The notes: generated by a model from the letters alone, not told the origin. 64,000 nt of DNA from Cynocephalus volans (GCF_027409185.1 NC_084478.1:85233624-85297623); one strand, 5' to 3'; counted from the first letter of the stretch, positions 11,941 to 23,625 are shown. Numbers and translations are program-made.

Positions 11941-12510
11941 CTTGTTTTGATTCTGTCTGGCACTCATCATAGCTCATTATAAAAATCCCTAACATCTGAA
12001 CACCTTTGTGTTGGCTCGGCATTTACCAATCTTCCCTGATGAGCACCTAGTCTAATTGTCTAAAAATACAGACTCCTGGACCCGAATTAGGACTTCCTAA
12101 ATCAGAACTTTCAACTAATGAAACCAACCTAAATGTCCTTTGATGGACAACTGGATAAGGAAAACGTGATATGTATACATAATGGAATACTACTCTGCCA
12201 TAAAAAAGAATTGAAATCCTGCCACTTGCAGCAACATGGATGAACTTTTAGAGAAAATTATGTTAAGTGAAATAAGCCAGACATAGAAAGAGAAATACCG
12301 GATGTCCTCACTCATAAATGGGAGCTAAAAAAATAAATAAATAAAAAAGAGAGAAAGATACAACAATCACAATAAGTCATTGTACTTTCAAAAGGAGAGA
12401 ACAGAACTGAGGCTACTAGAGGTAGGAAAGAGGGGAGGAGTTAGCAAGAAATTGGTAAAGGGCCACATAAAGTTATTATATTGTGTAATGTTGAATATAC
12501 TAATTATCCT
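11941..12510 (+). repeat. Chimeric repeat copy 1: 180 bp of non-L1 DNA joined to an L1 3' end
   Basis: 11941-12118 (starts cttgttttgattctgtctgg) is followed without a gap by L1 ORF2 3' end plus 3'UTR (from aaaccaacctaaatgtcctt). The same join occurs at 55260-55440. The inner part around 12040-12110 (acagactcctggacc, cctaaatcagaa) resembles a MER5/MER20 hAT fragment. L1 homology fades near 12510. Confidence 0.85.
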
Positions 12511-12573
12511 GAAAATAACTAACAATAAACAAGTAAATAAGTAAATTTCCAACAGAGACTTGGTTATCTACAT

Positions 12574-12995
12574 TAATGGTTATCAAACTTTCTGATCTCA
12601 GGAAACCTTACACACAAAAATTATTGAGGACCTCAAAGAGCTTTGGTTTATGTGTGTTATAGCTATTAGTATTTACTGTATTAGAAATTAAAACTCAAAA
12701 ATTATTATAAACCGATTATACATTAACATAAATATAATTTTAATGAAAAATAACTATACTCTCAAAAATTCAGTTAGAAGAGTGCTACTACTTTACATTT
12801 TTCCAAACCTCTTTGATGTCTGTCTTGATGGAAAATAGCTGGATTCCTGTAGCTGCTTCTGCATTCAATCTGTTGCTATATATTCTTTTGGCTGAAGTAT
12901 AGGGAGAAAATCCAGCCTCTCACAGATATGTAATTAGAAAAGAGAGGAACTCAAAGACCCCCAGGGGTCCTTGGACTACACTTTGGGAATCACTC
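12574..12995. mobile_element. hAT-type DNA transposon relic
   Basis: Left end taatggttatcaaacttt and right end actttgggaatcac are decayed inverted ends of a hAT element; atctacat and atctatgt flank it like an 8-bp TSD. Internal sequence (ttattgaggacctcaaagag) is that of a Charlie-type non-autonomous element. Family not resolved. Confidence 0.6.
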
Positions 12996-13239
12996 ATCTA
13001 TGTATTTAACAAGTCCCCAAGTGATTCTTATCATGGGAATAGGTGGTAAACACTGCATGGGTTCCTGTGAGACACTGCACATCTCCATTTGTCTCAAGCT
13101 CTTAGCTCCAGCCTGTTCTGGATCAAGTACTCTGGTCTCTCTCTGCAGATGGGCCTCCCTCATGTTTTACTAAGGAGACTCAAGCTATCCAATAATAGCT
13201 TCCTATCAATCAATTTGGTGTTCTTCAGCTTTGGTTTTC

Positions 13240-14860
13240 TCTTTTAAAGAAAAAAACTTTTGAATTTTGTACTGTGATAAAATATATATAACAAAATGTG
13301 CCATTCAAGGGTATTTTTTCATATACCTATTGGCCAATTGTTTATCTTCTTTTGAGAAATGTCTGTTCAGGTCCTTTGCCCATTTTTCAATCTGGTTATT
13401 TGTTTTCTTGCTATTGAGTTGTTTGAGTTCCTTATATATTTTGGATATTAACCTCCTTATCAGATATATGATTTGCAAATATTTTCTTCCACTCCACAGG
13501 TGGTCTCTTTACTTTGTTGTTTCCTTTTCTGTGCAGCAGCTTTTAAGTTTGATGTAATCACGTTTATCTATTTTTTCTTTTGTTGCCTATGCTTTCAGGG
13601 TCCTGTCCAAACAATCATTGCCCAGACCAATGTTGCAGAGCATTTCCCCTATATTTCCCTCTAGTAGTTTTACAATTTCAGGTCTTATATTTAAGTCTTT
13701 CATCCATTTTGAGTTGATTTTTTACCTGGTGTGAGATAGGGATCCAATTTTATTCTTCTGTGTGTGGATATCCAGTTTTCCCAACACCATTTATTGAAGA
13801 GACTGTCCTTCTCCCATTGTGTGTTCTTAGCATCTTTGTCAAAATCAATTAACCATAAATGTGTGGATTTATTTCTGAGCTTTCTATCCTGTTCGATTGG
13901 TCAATGTGTCTGTTTTTATGCCAGTACCATGCTGTTTTATTTTTATTTTTATTTTTTTTTCTTTTTGTGACCGGCCGTACCACGCTCAGCCAGTGAGCGC
14001 ACCGGCCATCCTTATATAGGATCCGAACCCGCGGCGGGAGCACTGCTGCGCTCCCAGTGCCGCACTCTCCCGAGTGCGCCACGGGGTCGGCCCCCATGCT
14101 GTTTTATTTACCATTGCCTTATAATGTATTTTGAAATCAGGACGTGTGATGCCTCCAACTTTGTTCTTTTTGCTCAAGATTGTTTTGGCTGTTTGGGGTC
14201 TTTCGTGGTTCCATATGAATTTAAAGATTGTTTTTTTCTATTTCTGTGAAGAATGACATTCAAATTTTGATAGGGATTGCATTGAATCAGTAGATAGCTT
14301 TGGGTAGTATGGACATTTTAACAATATTAATTCTTCCAATCCATGAACATGGGATATCTTTCTACTGACTTGTGTTTTCTTCAATTTCTTTCATTAGTGT
14401 TGTATATTTTTCAGTTTACAGGCCTTTCACCTCCTTGGTTAAATTTACTCCTAAGTATTCTATTTCTTGTTGTTGCTGTTGTAAATGGAATTGTTTCCTT
14501 AATTTTCTTTCTGGATAGTTTGTTATTATTGTATACAAACACTACTGATTTTTGTATGTTGATTTTGTATACTGCAACTTTACTGAATTTGCTTATCAAT
14601 TCTAAGAGTATTTTGGTGTAGTCTTCAGGGTTTTCTCTATATAAGATCATGTCATTAGCAGAGACAATTTTACTCGTTTTCCTACTTGGTTATCTTTTAT
14701 TTATTTTGCCTAGTTGCTCTGGCCAGGACTTCTAGCACTATGTTGAAAAGAAGTGGTGAGAGTGGGCATTCTTGTCTTGTCCTTGATCTCAGAGGAAAAG
14801 CTTTCAACTTTTCACTGCTGAGTACAATGTTTGTCATGTATGGCCTTTATTGTGTTGAGG
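13240..14860 (-). mobile_element. L1 fragment (ORF2 C-terminal half and 3' end), reversed
   Basis: Read on the - strand this is L1 ORF2 from the reverse-transcriptase region to the C terminus and 3'UTR: on the + strand tcagatatatgatttgcaaa, ttttgttgcctatgctttca and tttaacaatattaattcttc are reversed ORF2 words. Many stops; dead copy. A CYN SINE splits it at 13944-14094. Confidence 0.85.
13944..14094 (-). mobile_element. CYN SINE, GC-rich type, in an L1
   Basis: T-rich tail, ctttttgtgaccggccgtac... to cgccacggggtcggcccc. Perfect 15-bp TSD catgctgttttattt (13928-13942 and 14095-14109). Confidence 0.92.
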
Positions 14861-15469
14861 TACATTCCTTCTTCATTGTGGTTTTAATGTGCATTTCCCT
14901 GATGACTAATGATATGAGTATCTTTTCACATGCTTATTGGCCATTTGTATATCTTCCTTGGAGAAATATCTATTCAGATCCTTTGTACATTTTTATTGTA
15001 TTTGTCTTTTTATTATTGAGTTATAAGTTTTCTTTATGTATTCTAGATATAAGTCCCTTATTAGATATATGATTTGCAAATATTTTCTCCCATTCTGTAA
15101 GTTGTCTTTTCACTTTCTTGATAATGTCCTCTGATACACAAAAGTTTTTAATTTTGATGAAGTCTAACTTATTTTTTCTTTTGTTGCTTGTATTTTTGGT
15201 GTCCTATATAAGAAACTGTAGCCTAACACAAAGTTACAAACGTTTAACCCTGTTTTCTTCTCAGAGCTTTATAGTTTTCGCTCTTACCTTTAGGTCATTG
15301 ATCCCTTTGAGTTATTTTTTGTGTATAGTGTAAGGCAGAGATCCAACCTCATTCTACTGCATGTGTATATCCAGATGTCCTGGCAGCATTTGTTGGAAAG
15401 ACTATTCTTTCCCCATTGAATGGTCTTGGTACCCTTGTTGATAATCAATTGATCAAAGATGTATGGGTT

Positions 15470-15620
15470 GGGCCAAGCCCGTGGCGCACTCGGGAGAGTG
15501 CAGCGCTGGGAGCGCAGCGATGCTCCCGCCGCGGGTTCGGATCCTATATAGGAATGGCCGGGGCACTCACTGGCTGAGTGCCGGTCACAAAAAAGACAAA
15601 AAAAAAAAAAAAAAAAAAAA
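15470..15620 (+). mobile_element. CYN SINE, GC-rich type
   Basis: gggccaagcccgtggcgcac... to cacaaaaaagac with a long A tail. Perfect 15-bp TSD aaagatgtatgggtt (15455-15469 and 15619-15633). Confidence 0.92.
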
Positions 15621-15865
15621 AGATGTATGGGTTTACTTCTGCACTCTCAGTTCTATCCATTGATCTATATGTCTATCCATATGCTAGTACCACACAGTCA
15701 GGATTACTGTAGATTTTTAGTAAGTTTTGAAATCAGGAAGTGAGTCCTCCAACTTTGTTCTTACTTTTCAAGTTTTTTTTTTTTTTTTTACCTATTTTGG
15801 ATCTCTTGCATTTTTATATGAATTTTAGGACCACCTTGCCAATTTATACAAAAAGCCATCTGGGG

Positions 15866-16035
15866 GCCGGCCTGTGGCTCACTCGGGAGAGTGTGGTGCT
15901 GATAACACCAAGGCCACAGGTTCGGATCCTATATAGGGATGGCCGGTTTGCTCACTGGCTGAGCGTGGTGCTGACAACACCAAGTCAAGGGTTAAGATCC
16001 CCTTAGTGGTCATCTTTAAAAAAAAAAAAAAAAAA
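15866..16035 (+). mobile_element. CYN SINE, dimer
   Basis: Two tRNA-like halves: gataacaccaaggccacagg in the first and gacaacaccaagtcaagggt in the second, then gtggtcatcttt and A tail. TSD aaaagccatctgggg / aaaatccatctgggg. Confidence 0.9.
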
Positions 16036-16845
16036 ATCCATCTGGGGTTTGTATAGAGATTGTGTTGTAACTATGGATCAATTTGGGGAGTAGTGTCATT
16101 TTAACAATATTAAGTCTTCCGATCCCTGAACATGAGATGTCTTTCCATTTGTTTAGGTCTCCTTTAATTTCTTTCCAGAAGTCTTTAAGATTCATTCTCC
16201 CTTTCCTCCTCTCTCAGAGAGTGTTCCTCACTTTCTGAAAGCTATGTCCTTTCCCTGCACTCTGATCCCAACTCCTCCATACAGGTGTTATCCTTTCAAT
16301 ATGTTCAAGTTTATCTAGTTCTTGAAGAGCCTCCTAAATGTACAGTTAAATGGTGAAAGCATTAAGGAAAATATTACGAAATTTGTAAACTCTTAAATAT
16401 GAAATAATGAATAAAATCAAAAGGTTAAAAAAAAACCAAACCTGGCTAAATATTTGCCACAAAATAAAAATAAAGTTATTATCCTTCTTAAACTCAATAT
16501 AGGATCCATACAAATCTACAATAAAAACACCACATCTCCAAAACAATATGGGCAAAGAACATAAATAGACAATTCACAAAAGAAGATATACAACTTGTAA
16601 AAAATATAAGCAACACACTTCAACCTCAAAAGTAATTAATAAAATGCAAAACAATGAAATACTTTTTTCTTATCCAATTAACAAAACAGATATAAAAAAT
16701 AATAACAATACTCAAAACCAATGAGGGTGCAGAGAACTAGGCACAATCATATCCTGCTGTTGTGAGAATACTGATGATGTAACTTGATAATATAAATCAA
16801 GAACCTTAAAAATGACCATGCCTTTTGACCCAGTAAATCCACTTC

Positions 16846-17295
16846 TGTCTTAGTCCACTTTGTTTTGCTATAACAGAATATCTGAGGCTGGGTAATTTGT
16901 AAAGAGAAAAGGTTTATCTGGCTCAAGATTCTGGTGGCTGGAAAGTTCAAGATTGGGCAGCTGCATCTGGTGAGGGTCTCAGGCTGCTTTCACTCCTGGT
17001 AGAAAGCAGAAGGAGAGATGGAAAGCAAAGAAATCACATGGTGAGAGAAGAAGCAAGCCATAGAAAGAGGAAGCCAGACTCATTTTAACAACCCACTCTT
17101 GGGGCAACTAATCCATTCCTGCAAGAGGAAGGACTCAAACACCCACTCCAAGAAGGAGAACATTAATCTGTTCACGAGTGATCCACCTCCATGACCCAAA
17201 CACCTTCCACTAGGCCTCATCCCCAACATTGCCACATTGGGGATCAAATTTCAATATGAGTTTTGGTGGGGACAAACCACGTCCAAACCATAGCA
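16846..17295 (-). mobile_element. Solo LTR of the MST/THE1 (MaLR) type
   Basis: A 450-bp block, TG...CA on the - strand (tgctatggtttggacgtggt ... ggactaagaca). On the + strand, gaggctgggtaatttgtaaa, tctggtgagggtctcaggct and accttccactaggcctcatc are words of the MST LTR. No internal retroviral sequence accompanies it. It is flanked by a 35-bp direct repeat rather than the usual 5 bp. Confidence 0.8.
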
Positions 17296-17323
17296 ATGAT
17301 TGTGCCTTTTGACCCAGTAAATC

Positions 17324-17414
17324 TTTTTTTTTGGCAGCTGGCCGGTATGGGGATCTGAACCCTTGACCTTGGTGTTAAACACTGTGCGCTCACCAACTGA
17401 GCTAAACAGCCAGT
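17324..17414 (-). mobile_element. CYN SINE, monomer
   Basis: Reversed tRNA-like unit (ggggatctgaacccttgacc, caactgagctaaacagccag). TSD ccagtaaatc (17314-17323 and 17415-17424). Confidence 0.85.
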
Positions 17415-18129
17415 CCAGTAAATCCGTTTCTAAGAATGCAAAGACTTATACACAAAGATGCTCATTTCAGCATTATTTATAAAAGCAAAAAAACAAAAAA
17501 ACCCAAATAACTTTCAACAATAGAAAAATAGTCATAAATTATGGTATATCACTGCAATCAATTATTATGCAGTCAATTTTAAATTAGGTTGATAAATATC
17601 TTAAATGACATAGAAATATTCTCTCAGGATAATTTAAAGAGAAAGTAGAATGTGGAATTGCATTACACTGTGATCTTAATGATGTAAGTAGACTGTACAC
17701 ATATACATATGAATAGAAAAAAAGAATAGAGGTAAATGCACCAAAATGTTGAGTGGTTGTCTCTGAGAAGTGGCTTTTTATTATCTTTATCTTCTGTAGT
17801 TTTCTGTATTTTTCCAACTTTTCTACAGTGAATATGTATAATTATCTATATAGTGGGCCGCCTACAGGCTATTATAATGATGTTGTAAAAGTGTATTTAT
17901 TGACATGAAAAGATATTTACAAAATATTGTAAAGTTAAGAAAAAGCAGTTTATAAAACCATATGTATTTTATGATCTTATTTTTGTAAAAACATTATATA
18001 GGTAGCATATCATTTAGTATATTGTTTATCTACATACATGTACATGTAGAATAGTGCCTGACTCATAGTAAGTGTTCAAAAAAAAAGTTAGCTATTACTA
18101 TTACTATTACATGTCTTACCCCTTTTTAA

Positions 18130-18600
18130 ACAAACTGTAGCATACTGCATACACCGTTATGCACCCCGCTTTTATTCACTCATATCTTAGAGATCTTTCT
18201 ATATAGGTAAATATAGATCTATTAAATAGCTGTAAAGTATTTAATCAGCCCCACCCCCATCAATGGACATTTAGGTGGTTTCTAGTCTTCTGCTACTGCA
18301 ACCAACATTCAAGTGAGTATCCTTGTACATATATTTTTGTGGACATATGTGAGTATATCTATAAGAAAAATTCCTAGAAGTGAAACCTTCTTGGTCAAAT
18401 GAGATTAGCATTTTAAATTTTGATAGTGCCAAATTTTCTTTCACAGAAGTTGTGCCAATTTACGCCACCATCAATAATTTGTTAGAGTGCCTGTTCCTCC
18501 ATACTCTTTCCAACAAAAAAATCATTTTATCCGTGTCAATCAAATACAGATGTAAACTGAATTTTTAAAGCTTCGTTTGCATTTTATGAATGAGATTCAG
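18130..18600 (-). mobile_element. Old L1M-like 3'UTR fragment, reversed
   Basis: Words such as caatggacatttaggtggtt and attcctagaagtgaaacctt are typical of reversed old L1 3' ends. Diverged, no ORF. Confidence 0.45.
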
Positions 18601-18649
18601 CATCTTTTCATTTGTTTAAAAATCTTTTTAATTTCTTAACCACCTTACT

Positions 18650-18790
18650 TTAAAAATGGGGAGACCGACACCCAAAGAGGGTAATATATTTAAGGGTACA
18701 TACATAATTAGTGGCAGAATCAAGCTTAACTCCATAGTTTACTGAATTTCAATCCTATGCTCTTTGTATTGCCTCACTTTGTCTTTGCTT
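18650..18790 (+). repeat. MIR-like relic
   Basis: gaccgacacccaaagaggg... attagtggcagaatcaagct resembles the MIR core ('agtggcagagc' region). Old. Confidence 0.45.
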
Positions 18791-18924
18791 GTACCACAAA
18801 TTACTACCTGATCATAGACTGCCCCAGTGTGCTGTCTTCATATTAAGAACACCAGCCCTGTCTTCCCAAGCAGGTTGCAAGAAGTGCCATAAAAGAAAAT
18901 GAAGGGACTTTGTAGGTGCAAGAC

Positions 18925-19090
18925 TTGGGTTTGAAACCCGGATGTTCCATGTTCTGCTTGTTGACCCTTTGACAAGCCTGTTTCTTCATCTATAAAGTGG
19001 TGGCAAATAAAACAGGACTAAATGATATATTATGGGTGTAAATAACCTAGGATACTGGCTGGCACACAGACAATACTTCATAAATGAAAA
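18925..19090 (+). repeat. MIR-like relic
   Basis: tgggtttgaaacccggatgt, cctgtttcttcatctataaa and ctggctggcacacagacaat follow MIR order. Confidence 0.5.
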
Positions 19091-19199
19091 ATACACATGT
19101 ACATAAACTTCTTAATGCCAGGATCAAGACCAGCAGGTTCTCCACAGCTTCTTTATCGTGCCTGTCACACTGCAGGAAACTCAGTAGCTGCTAACAAAT

Positions 19200-20380
19200 G
19201 TTCATTGACTTAATTTGAGGGGAGGCTTTCAATGTAATACAGATTCGAAAAACAGAAAAATCCTATTGGCCTGCTGCCTCTGGCCTCTTGCCCTGGAGTC
19301 TCTTGTTCTCACACACAATGATTGATTACACAGTAATGACTCAAAATCCTATAGCCAACTGACAAAGGAAACGACCATCAGTTCCTCCCACATGGCTCCT
19401 CAAGGCATATCTGGATGGGGGCAGAAATCCTATGCTAAAGAGGCCAAGCCCTCTGGCAGTTCTGATGACTTTTAGAAGTTTAATGGAGAAGAGTATCATT
19501 ACATTCCCTGTTATTTGAGCTGCTGTATGGTGGGGAGCAACCTAAGGAAATGTAACATGTTCACATTTGTATTTTAGTTAGATGACTCCGACTGCAGTGT
19601 GGAAGACGGATTGTAATGTAGGGGGGGGACCAACTCAGAAGCTCCTGCAGATATCCAGTCAAGAAGTAATCAGGGTTGGGTAGATGGAAGTTGGAGGAAC
19701 CGGAGAGAAGGGTGGATGGGTAGAGTGAGATCTCTAAGGAGAAGGGAGGAACTTGAATCCATAACAAGGTGGAAGAATTCACTTATTGGCAGAAGGGAGA
19801 CATTAACACTGAAACACAAGAGAAGGAAAGGAAAGGTAAGTTTGTGAAGGGTACTAGGTAGAAAGGAGGTTGAGAGCTTCTGACTTGATGTTCTCGTCAG
19901 TCTCAGCAAACTAGGAGGCAAGGTCATCTCCTAAGCATAGAAAGGAAGGTACTAGGCAGCTCGATTAGGGACACTTAGAAGGGTTTCTAGGTAGCTGAAT
20001 TTAGAGATCATGACTTTGTTGTGGCTCCAGTCCACAGGGTTGTGGGATTTTCTTTCTGAGAAAAAGTCATAGGATTTGGTGATTAGGATATCATTGGTTC
20101 CTGTCAAGAAAGTACCTTCTATGGAGAAGTATGAGCAGCAGGCATATTGTTGGGCCTACGAAGTGAACAGAGAGCTGGGGGAAACTGCAGGCAGCAAGTA
20201 CAGACCACATTTTCAAGAAGTTTGGCAGAAAAGAGAAAAGGGGAGATAGGGCCATGGCTTGAGGAGGAAGCAGAGAAGGGATATTTTGTGTTTGTTTTTC
20301 GAGTGGGAGAGACTTGAGGTCTGAAAAATGAAAAAGCTGCATTGGCAATTACGTATGAACTCTTGTGGAGGTAGCATAAA
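19200..20380. other. Intergenic DNA, nothing recognised; purine-rich at 19600-20300
   Basis: The + strand is strongly purine-rich over about 700 bp (gaagggaggaacttg, gaaggaaaggaaagg). The antisense open frames here reflect this composition. No gene or clear repeat recognised. Confidence 0.45.
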
Positions 20381-20615
20381 GTAGTGTTTAAGAGTGCTCT
20401 GGAGCCATGAGTGCCTGGGTTAAATTCTGCCTTTACCACTTACCTTAAGCAAGTCACTTATCCTCTCTGTGCCTCAGTTTTCTCATTGGCAAAATGGGAA
20501 AAATTACAGTACCTACCTCAGGATTGTTGCAAGTAATAAAAGAGCTAATATTTGTAAAACACTTAGAACAATAACTGGCACATAGTTAAGTGCTCAATAT
20601 CTATTAGATATCTTT
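20381..20615 (+). repeat. MIR SINE relic
   Basis: gtgcctgggttaaattctgc, ctctgtgcctcagttttctc, caaaatgggaaaaattacag, ataactggcacatagttaag: the full MIR word order is visible. Confidence 0.75.
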
Positions 20616-22079
20616 ATTTAAGCAAAAATCACACGCAGGATATGACTGTGTTTGTTTTGATTTTGGTAAACTTTTTTTCCTTATTGTAAAAGTGAAATAT
20701 ATGCCTTATTTAAAAGAGTAGTTTAGGGAAAATTATACAAGTTTTTTTTTTTTTTTTTTTTTGCTACAAAAGTAAAAACAAAATAAAGATATGCAAAAAG
20801 AAGAAAACAAAAACAACTGTATCTTCATTCCCTATCATCTTCAACATTCTGGTGTATATCATTTCAGATGTTTTTCTATTCATCTAATAACAGTTTTCAA
20901 ATCATGTTTTGGTGTGTGTGCGTACAGCCGTGAGGCCAGGCAAGTACTTCGGCTGAGTTTTGAGCTTTGTCTCTTGTGGTAGCGAGGGTTGATTGCCCCA
21001 ATACACATGCTTTCCTGATTTCCCTTGACCCCCACACCTCCAGTGGAGATCAGACCCACTGTACTCTGGCCCAGCTGCTAGTTCTGGGGACGCCAACATG
21101 TGAGAGCCCTAGGCCGGCACTCCATCTACCCCACAGCAGGGAGTTCACCCATCTTCCCTGAGGCTCTGGTTCTAAGAACTTCCACATTCCGGTTCCCTGT
21201 ATAGAATGCAGTTACCCTATCTGTGATGGCCTTAGATCTACTACCCTCTTGCTCCTTGAAGCATGATCCCTGGGCCGGCAGCATCAAGATCACCTTGGGA
21301 GCATAATAGAAACGCAAATTCTTGGGCCCCATACCAACCTACTATATCGGAATCAGTTTCATGAAACTGGCTGAGCTTTGTAGGTGAGCAATAGGCCCTG
21401 TGCCTTCTCTGGGATCTCACTGCATCCCATTCAAATGTTAGACATCCTTACGATCAACTCAGCAGCCAGAGAGTGGGGCCAGGGAAACGACTGAATAGCT
21501 CTGGTCCTAAGCGGGGGTAGGAATCTGATTTCTTCCAAGTAGAGAATGTCAAACAATTTTCTCTCAGAAAAGAAGAAATTATGCTGTCTGGGCAGAGCGG
21601 GCCATGCAATCAGGGAACAAGTTCCCTCCAGCAGGCACAAAGGGACAGCTTCTGCAGGGTGTTTCTATCCCTGGGTTCTATACACCATTCTAAGTCAGAA
21701 ATGAAAAATTTATATCACTGATTATTCACTCACTGACATAAGTTAAATAATTAATAAATGAAAAGGTCTTTGAGTATAAATCAAGTTTTTTCATTGCAAT
21801 GAACTATATTACTTATTTTTAAAAACCATGAACAAAAAATATAAAACCTTATTCCATAAACATAATAGGGAATAATTAGGTGTCCTTTGTTATGACCAAT
21901 TAAGAAATAAGAACAGAAGTAAGGAAGAGAGAAGAAAGAGCAAAGAAGGGGAAAGAGAAAGACAAAGAACCCCAAAGAAAAAGATAGAAACAGACATACA
22001 TATACATACAAGGACACAGAAACTACCTTGGATGGTATTGATGTTGCCATAATGTTCTCATGTAAGATGTGACTGCTAA
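20616..22079. other. Intergenic DNA with a MER5/MER20-like hAT scrap at 21256-21370
   Basis: Holds a long T run (20741-20762) and a decayed hAT MITE (gcagcatcaagatcacctt, cttgggccccataccaacct, tatcggaatcagt). Otherwise no recognised feature. Confidence 0.45.
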
Positions 22080-22215
22080 GACATTCACTCATGAATTCAT
22101 CAAACATTTATATCACACTTTTTCTGTGTCTGGTGATGAGGATACTAAAGTGAGAAGAATAGACGGGGCTCCTGCTGTTAAGGAATTTATATATCTAGCA
22201 GGGGAGCAAGACATT
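22080..22215 (+). repeat. L2-like LINE 3' fragment
   Basis: acattcactcatgaattcat, ctgtgtctggtgatgaggat and tcctgctgttaaggaattta follow the L2 3' end. Confidence 0.55.
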
Positions 22216-22245
22216 AATCAAGTGAACACACAAATAACCATTTAC

Positions 22246-22809
22246 ATTAGTTTCCTATTGCTGCTCTAGCAAATCACCACTAACTTAGTGACTTAAAACA
22301 CTACCCATTTGTCATCTTACAGTTCTGTGGGACAGAAACATGATAGGGGTCTCACTGGGCTAAAATCAAGGTGTCAGCAGAGCTGATTCCTTTTTCAAGG
22401 CTCTGGGTGAGGATTCTTTTCTTTGTTCTTTCAGCTTCTAGAGGCCATTCATGTTCCTTGCCCATAGCCCTCTTCCTCCATCTTCAAAGCCAATACCGTT
22501 GCATCTCTCTGAGCCTTTCTTTCCTGATCACATCTTTCTGTGACTCTCCTTCTGCCTCCCTGTTCCATTTTTAAGGATCTTTATCATACCTGTCACAGTG
22601 TGGGAAACTCAGCAACTGCTAACTAATGTTCATTGATTTGAGCCCGTCTAGGTATCCAGGAGAATTTCTTCCGTCGCATGGTCACCTGATTAGCAATCTT
22701 AATTTTATCTGCAACCTTAATTCTCCCTTGCCGTGTAAAGTAACGTATTCACAGGTGCTGGAGATTAGGATATAGAGATTTTGGGGGAACCATTATTCTG
22801 CCCACCACA
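22246..22809 (-). mobile_element. MLT1-type (MaLR) solo LTR with a short insert
   Basis: On the + strand it begins ttagtttcctattgctgctc and ends attctgcccaccaca, the reversed ends of MLT1 LTRs; internal gggtctcactgggctaaaat and ttcacaggtgctggagatta agree. About 55 bp at 22583-22640 do not belong to the LTR and resemble 19151-19205. Confidence 0.8.
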
Positions 22810-23479
22810 CCATTTAAATGTATTACAGTAACTATTGCTTACATGGGCTATGACCTTTTGTACACAAGTACAGAGCATGGTATTTCCTGGAACTATCCTA
22901 TTCTGAGTTCTGTTATTTGCTGCCTACATGTGTCTGCATGTGCTGTTTCCTCTGCCTTACATGCCCTCCTCTTTAATCTCTACATGTGCATATTCTAGTT
23001 ATCTTTTACGGCCTCACTCAAATGGTGCCTAAACTTTATCGGGTGGAACAAGGAACAGTGAACTTAGTTCAGAATACTTCAACTTTTAGTATTCTCAATT
23101 GGTAACTAATTGAACTTAGGAGGAAGCCACTGTATTAAAAGTGAATTCTGACTTATTAAAACATGTTTTGAAGTATCCAGACTGGGTTTTTCAAACACTT
23201 CTGTTTGGATCACAGAAGGAGATGAAAGGAGAAATCCAAACCCCCTAGGGGTGACTAAAGAGGGACAGAAGGAAGTGCCTTGAAAACACCAAGGAGGAGT
23301 TACCTGTTTCTTTAAAGCCTTGCTTAAAGTAAAGATAGTTGAGAGCTAATGTGCAAAAGAACAAAATGATAAGGTACCTAAATGGTTTGCAAAAGGCTGG
23401 AATTAAATCCTAGTTCAAGGAAGAGCTAGCTGCGGGCTTGTTCATTGGCAAAAACAGAATCAGACACGTGCCCTGAATC
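22810..23479. other. Intergenic DNA, nothing recognised
   Basis: No repeat or coding feature recognised. Confidence 0.45.
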
Positions 23480-23625
23480 CTGCCTCTTCCAGTTAATTGT
23501 GTGACACTGGGTGAATAATTTAGTTATTTTAAGCCTATTTCCTCATCTGTAAAACAGGAATAATGAAAAGTGACTGGCCATAGTGCCAGAAACATAATAG
23601 ACATTCAGTAAATCTTGATTGCTGC
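23480..23625 (+). repeat. MIR SINE relic
   Basis: ttgtgtgacactgggtgaat, cctcatctgtaaaacaggaa, catagtgccagaaacataat in MIR order. Confidence 0.6.

Larger units (their letters stand above)
14870..16190 (-). mobile_element. Second reversed L1 ORF2 fragment
   Basis: Starts again at the ORF2 C-terminal end (gtggttttaatgtgcatttc) directly after the previous copy, in the same orientation, and runs to ttaacaatattaagtcttcc and beyond. Carries two CYN SINEs. Degenerate. Confidence 0.8.
16340..18090 (+). mobile_element. Old L1/HAL1-like relic interrupted by an LTR and a SINE
   Basis: A-rich sequence with decayed ORF2 words (gaccatgccttttgacccag, ctcatttcagcattatttat) before and after the LTR at 16846-17295. 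No reading frame survives. Limits approximate. Confidence 0.5.

Noticed and set aside
13849..14177. Open frames crossing SINE copies (also at 9000, 32180, 45000, 63300)
   Set aside because: The same peptide words recur at every GC-rich CYN SINE; they are SINE translation, not protein.
19561..20439. Cluster of antisense open frames
   Set aside because: Explained by a purine-rich + strand that removes antisense stops; no domains seen.
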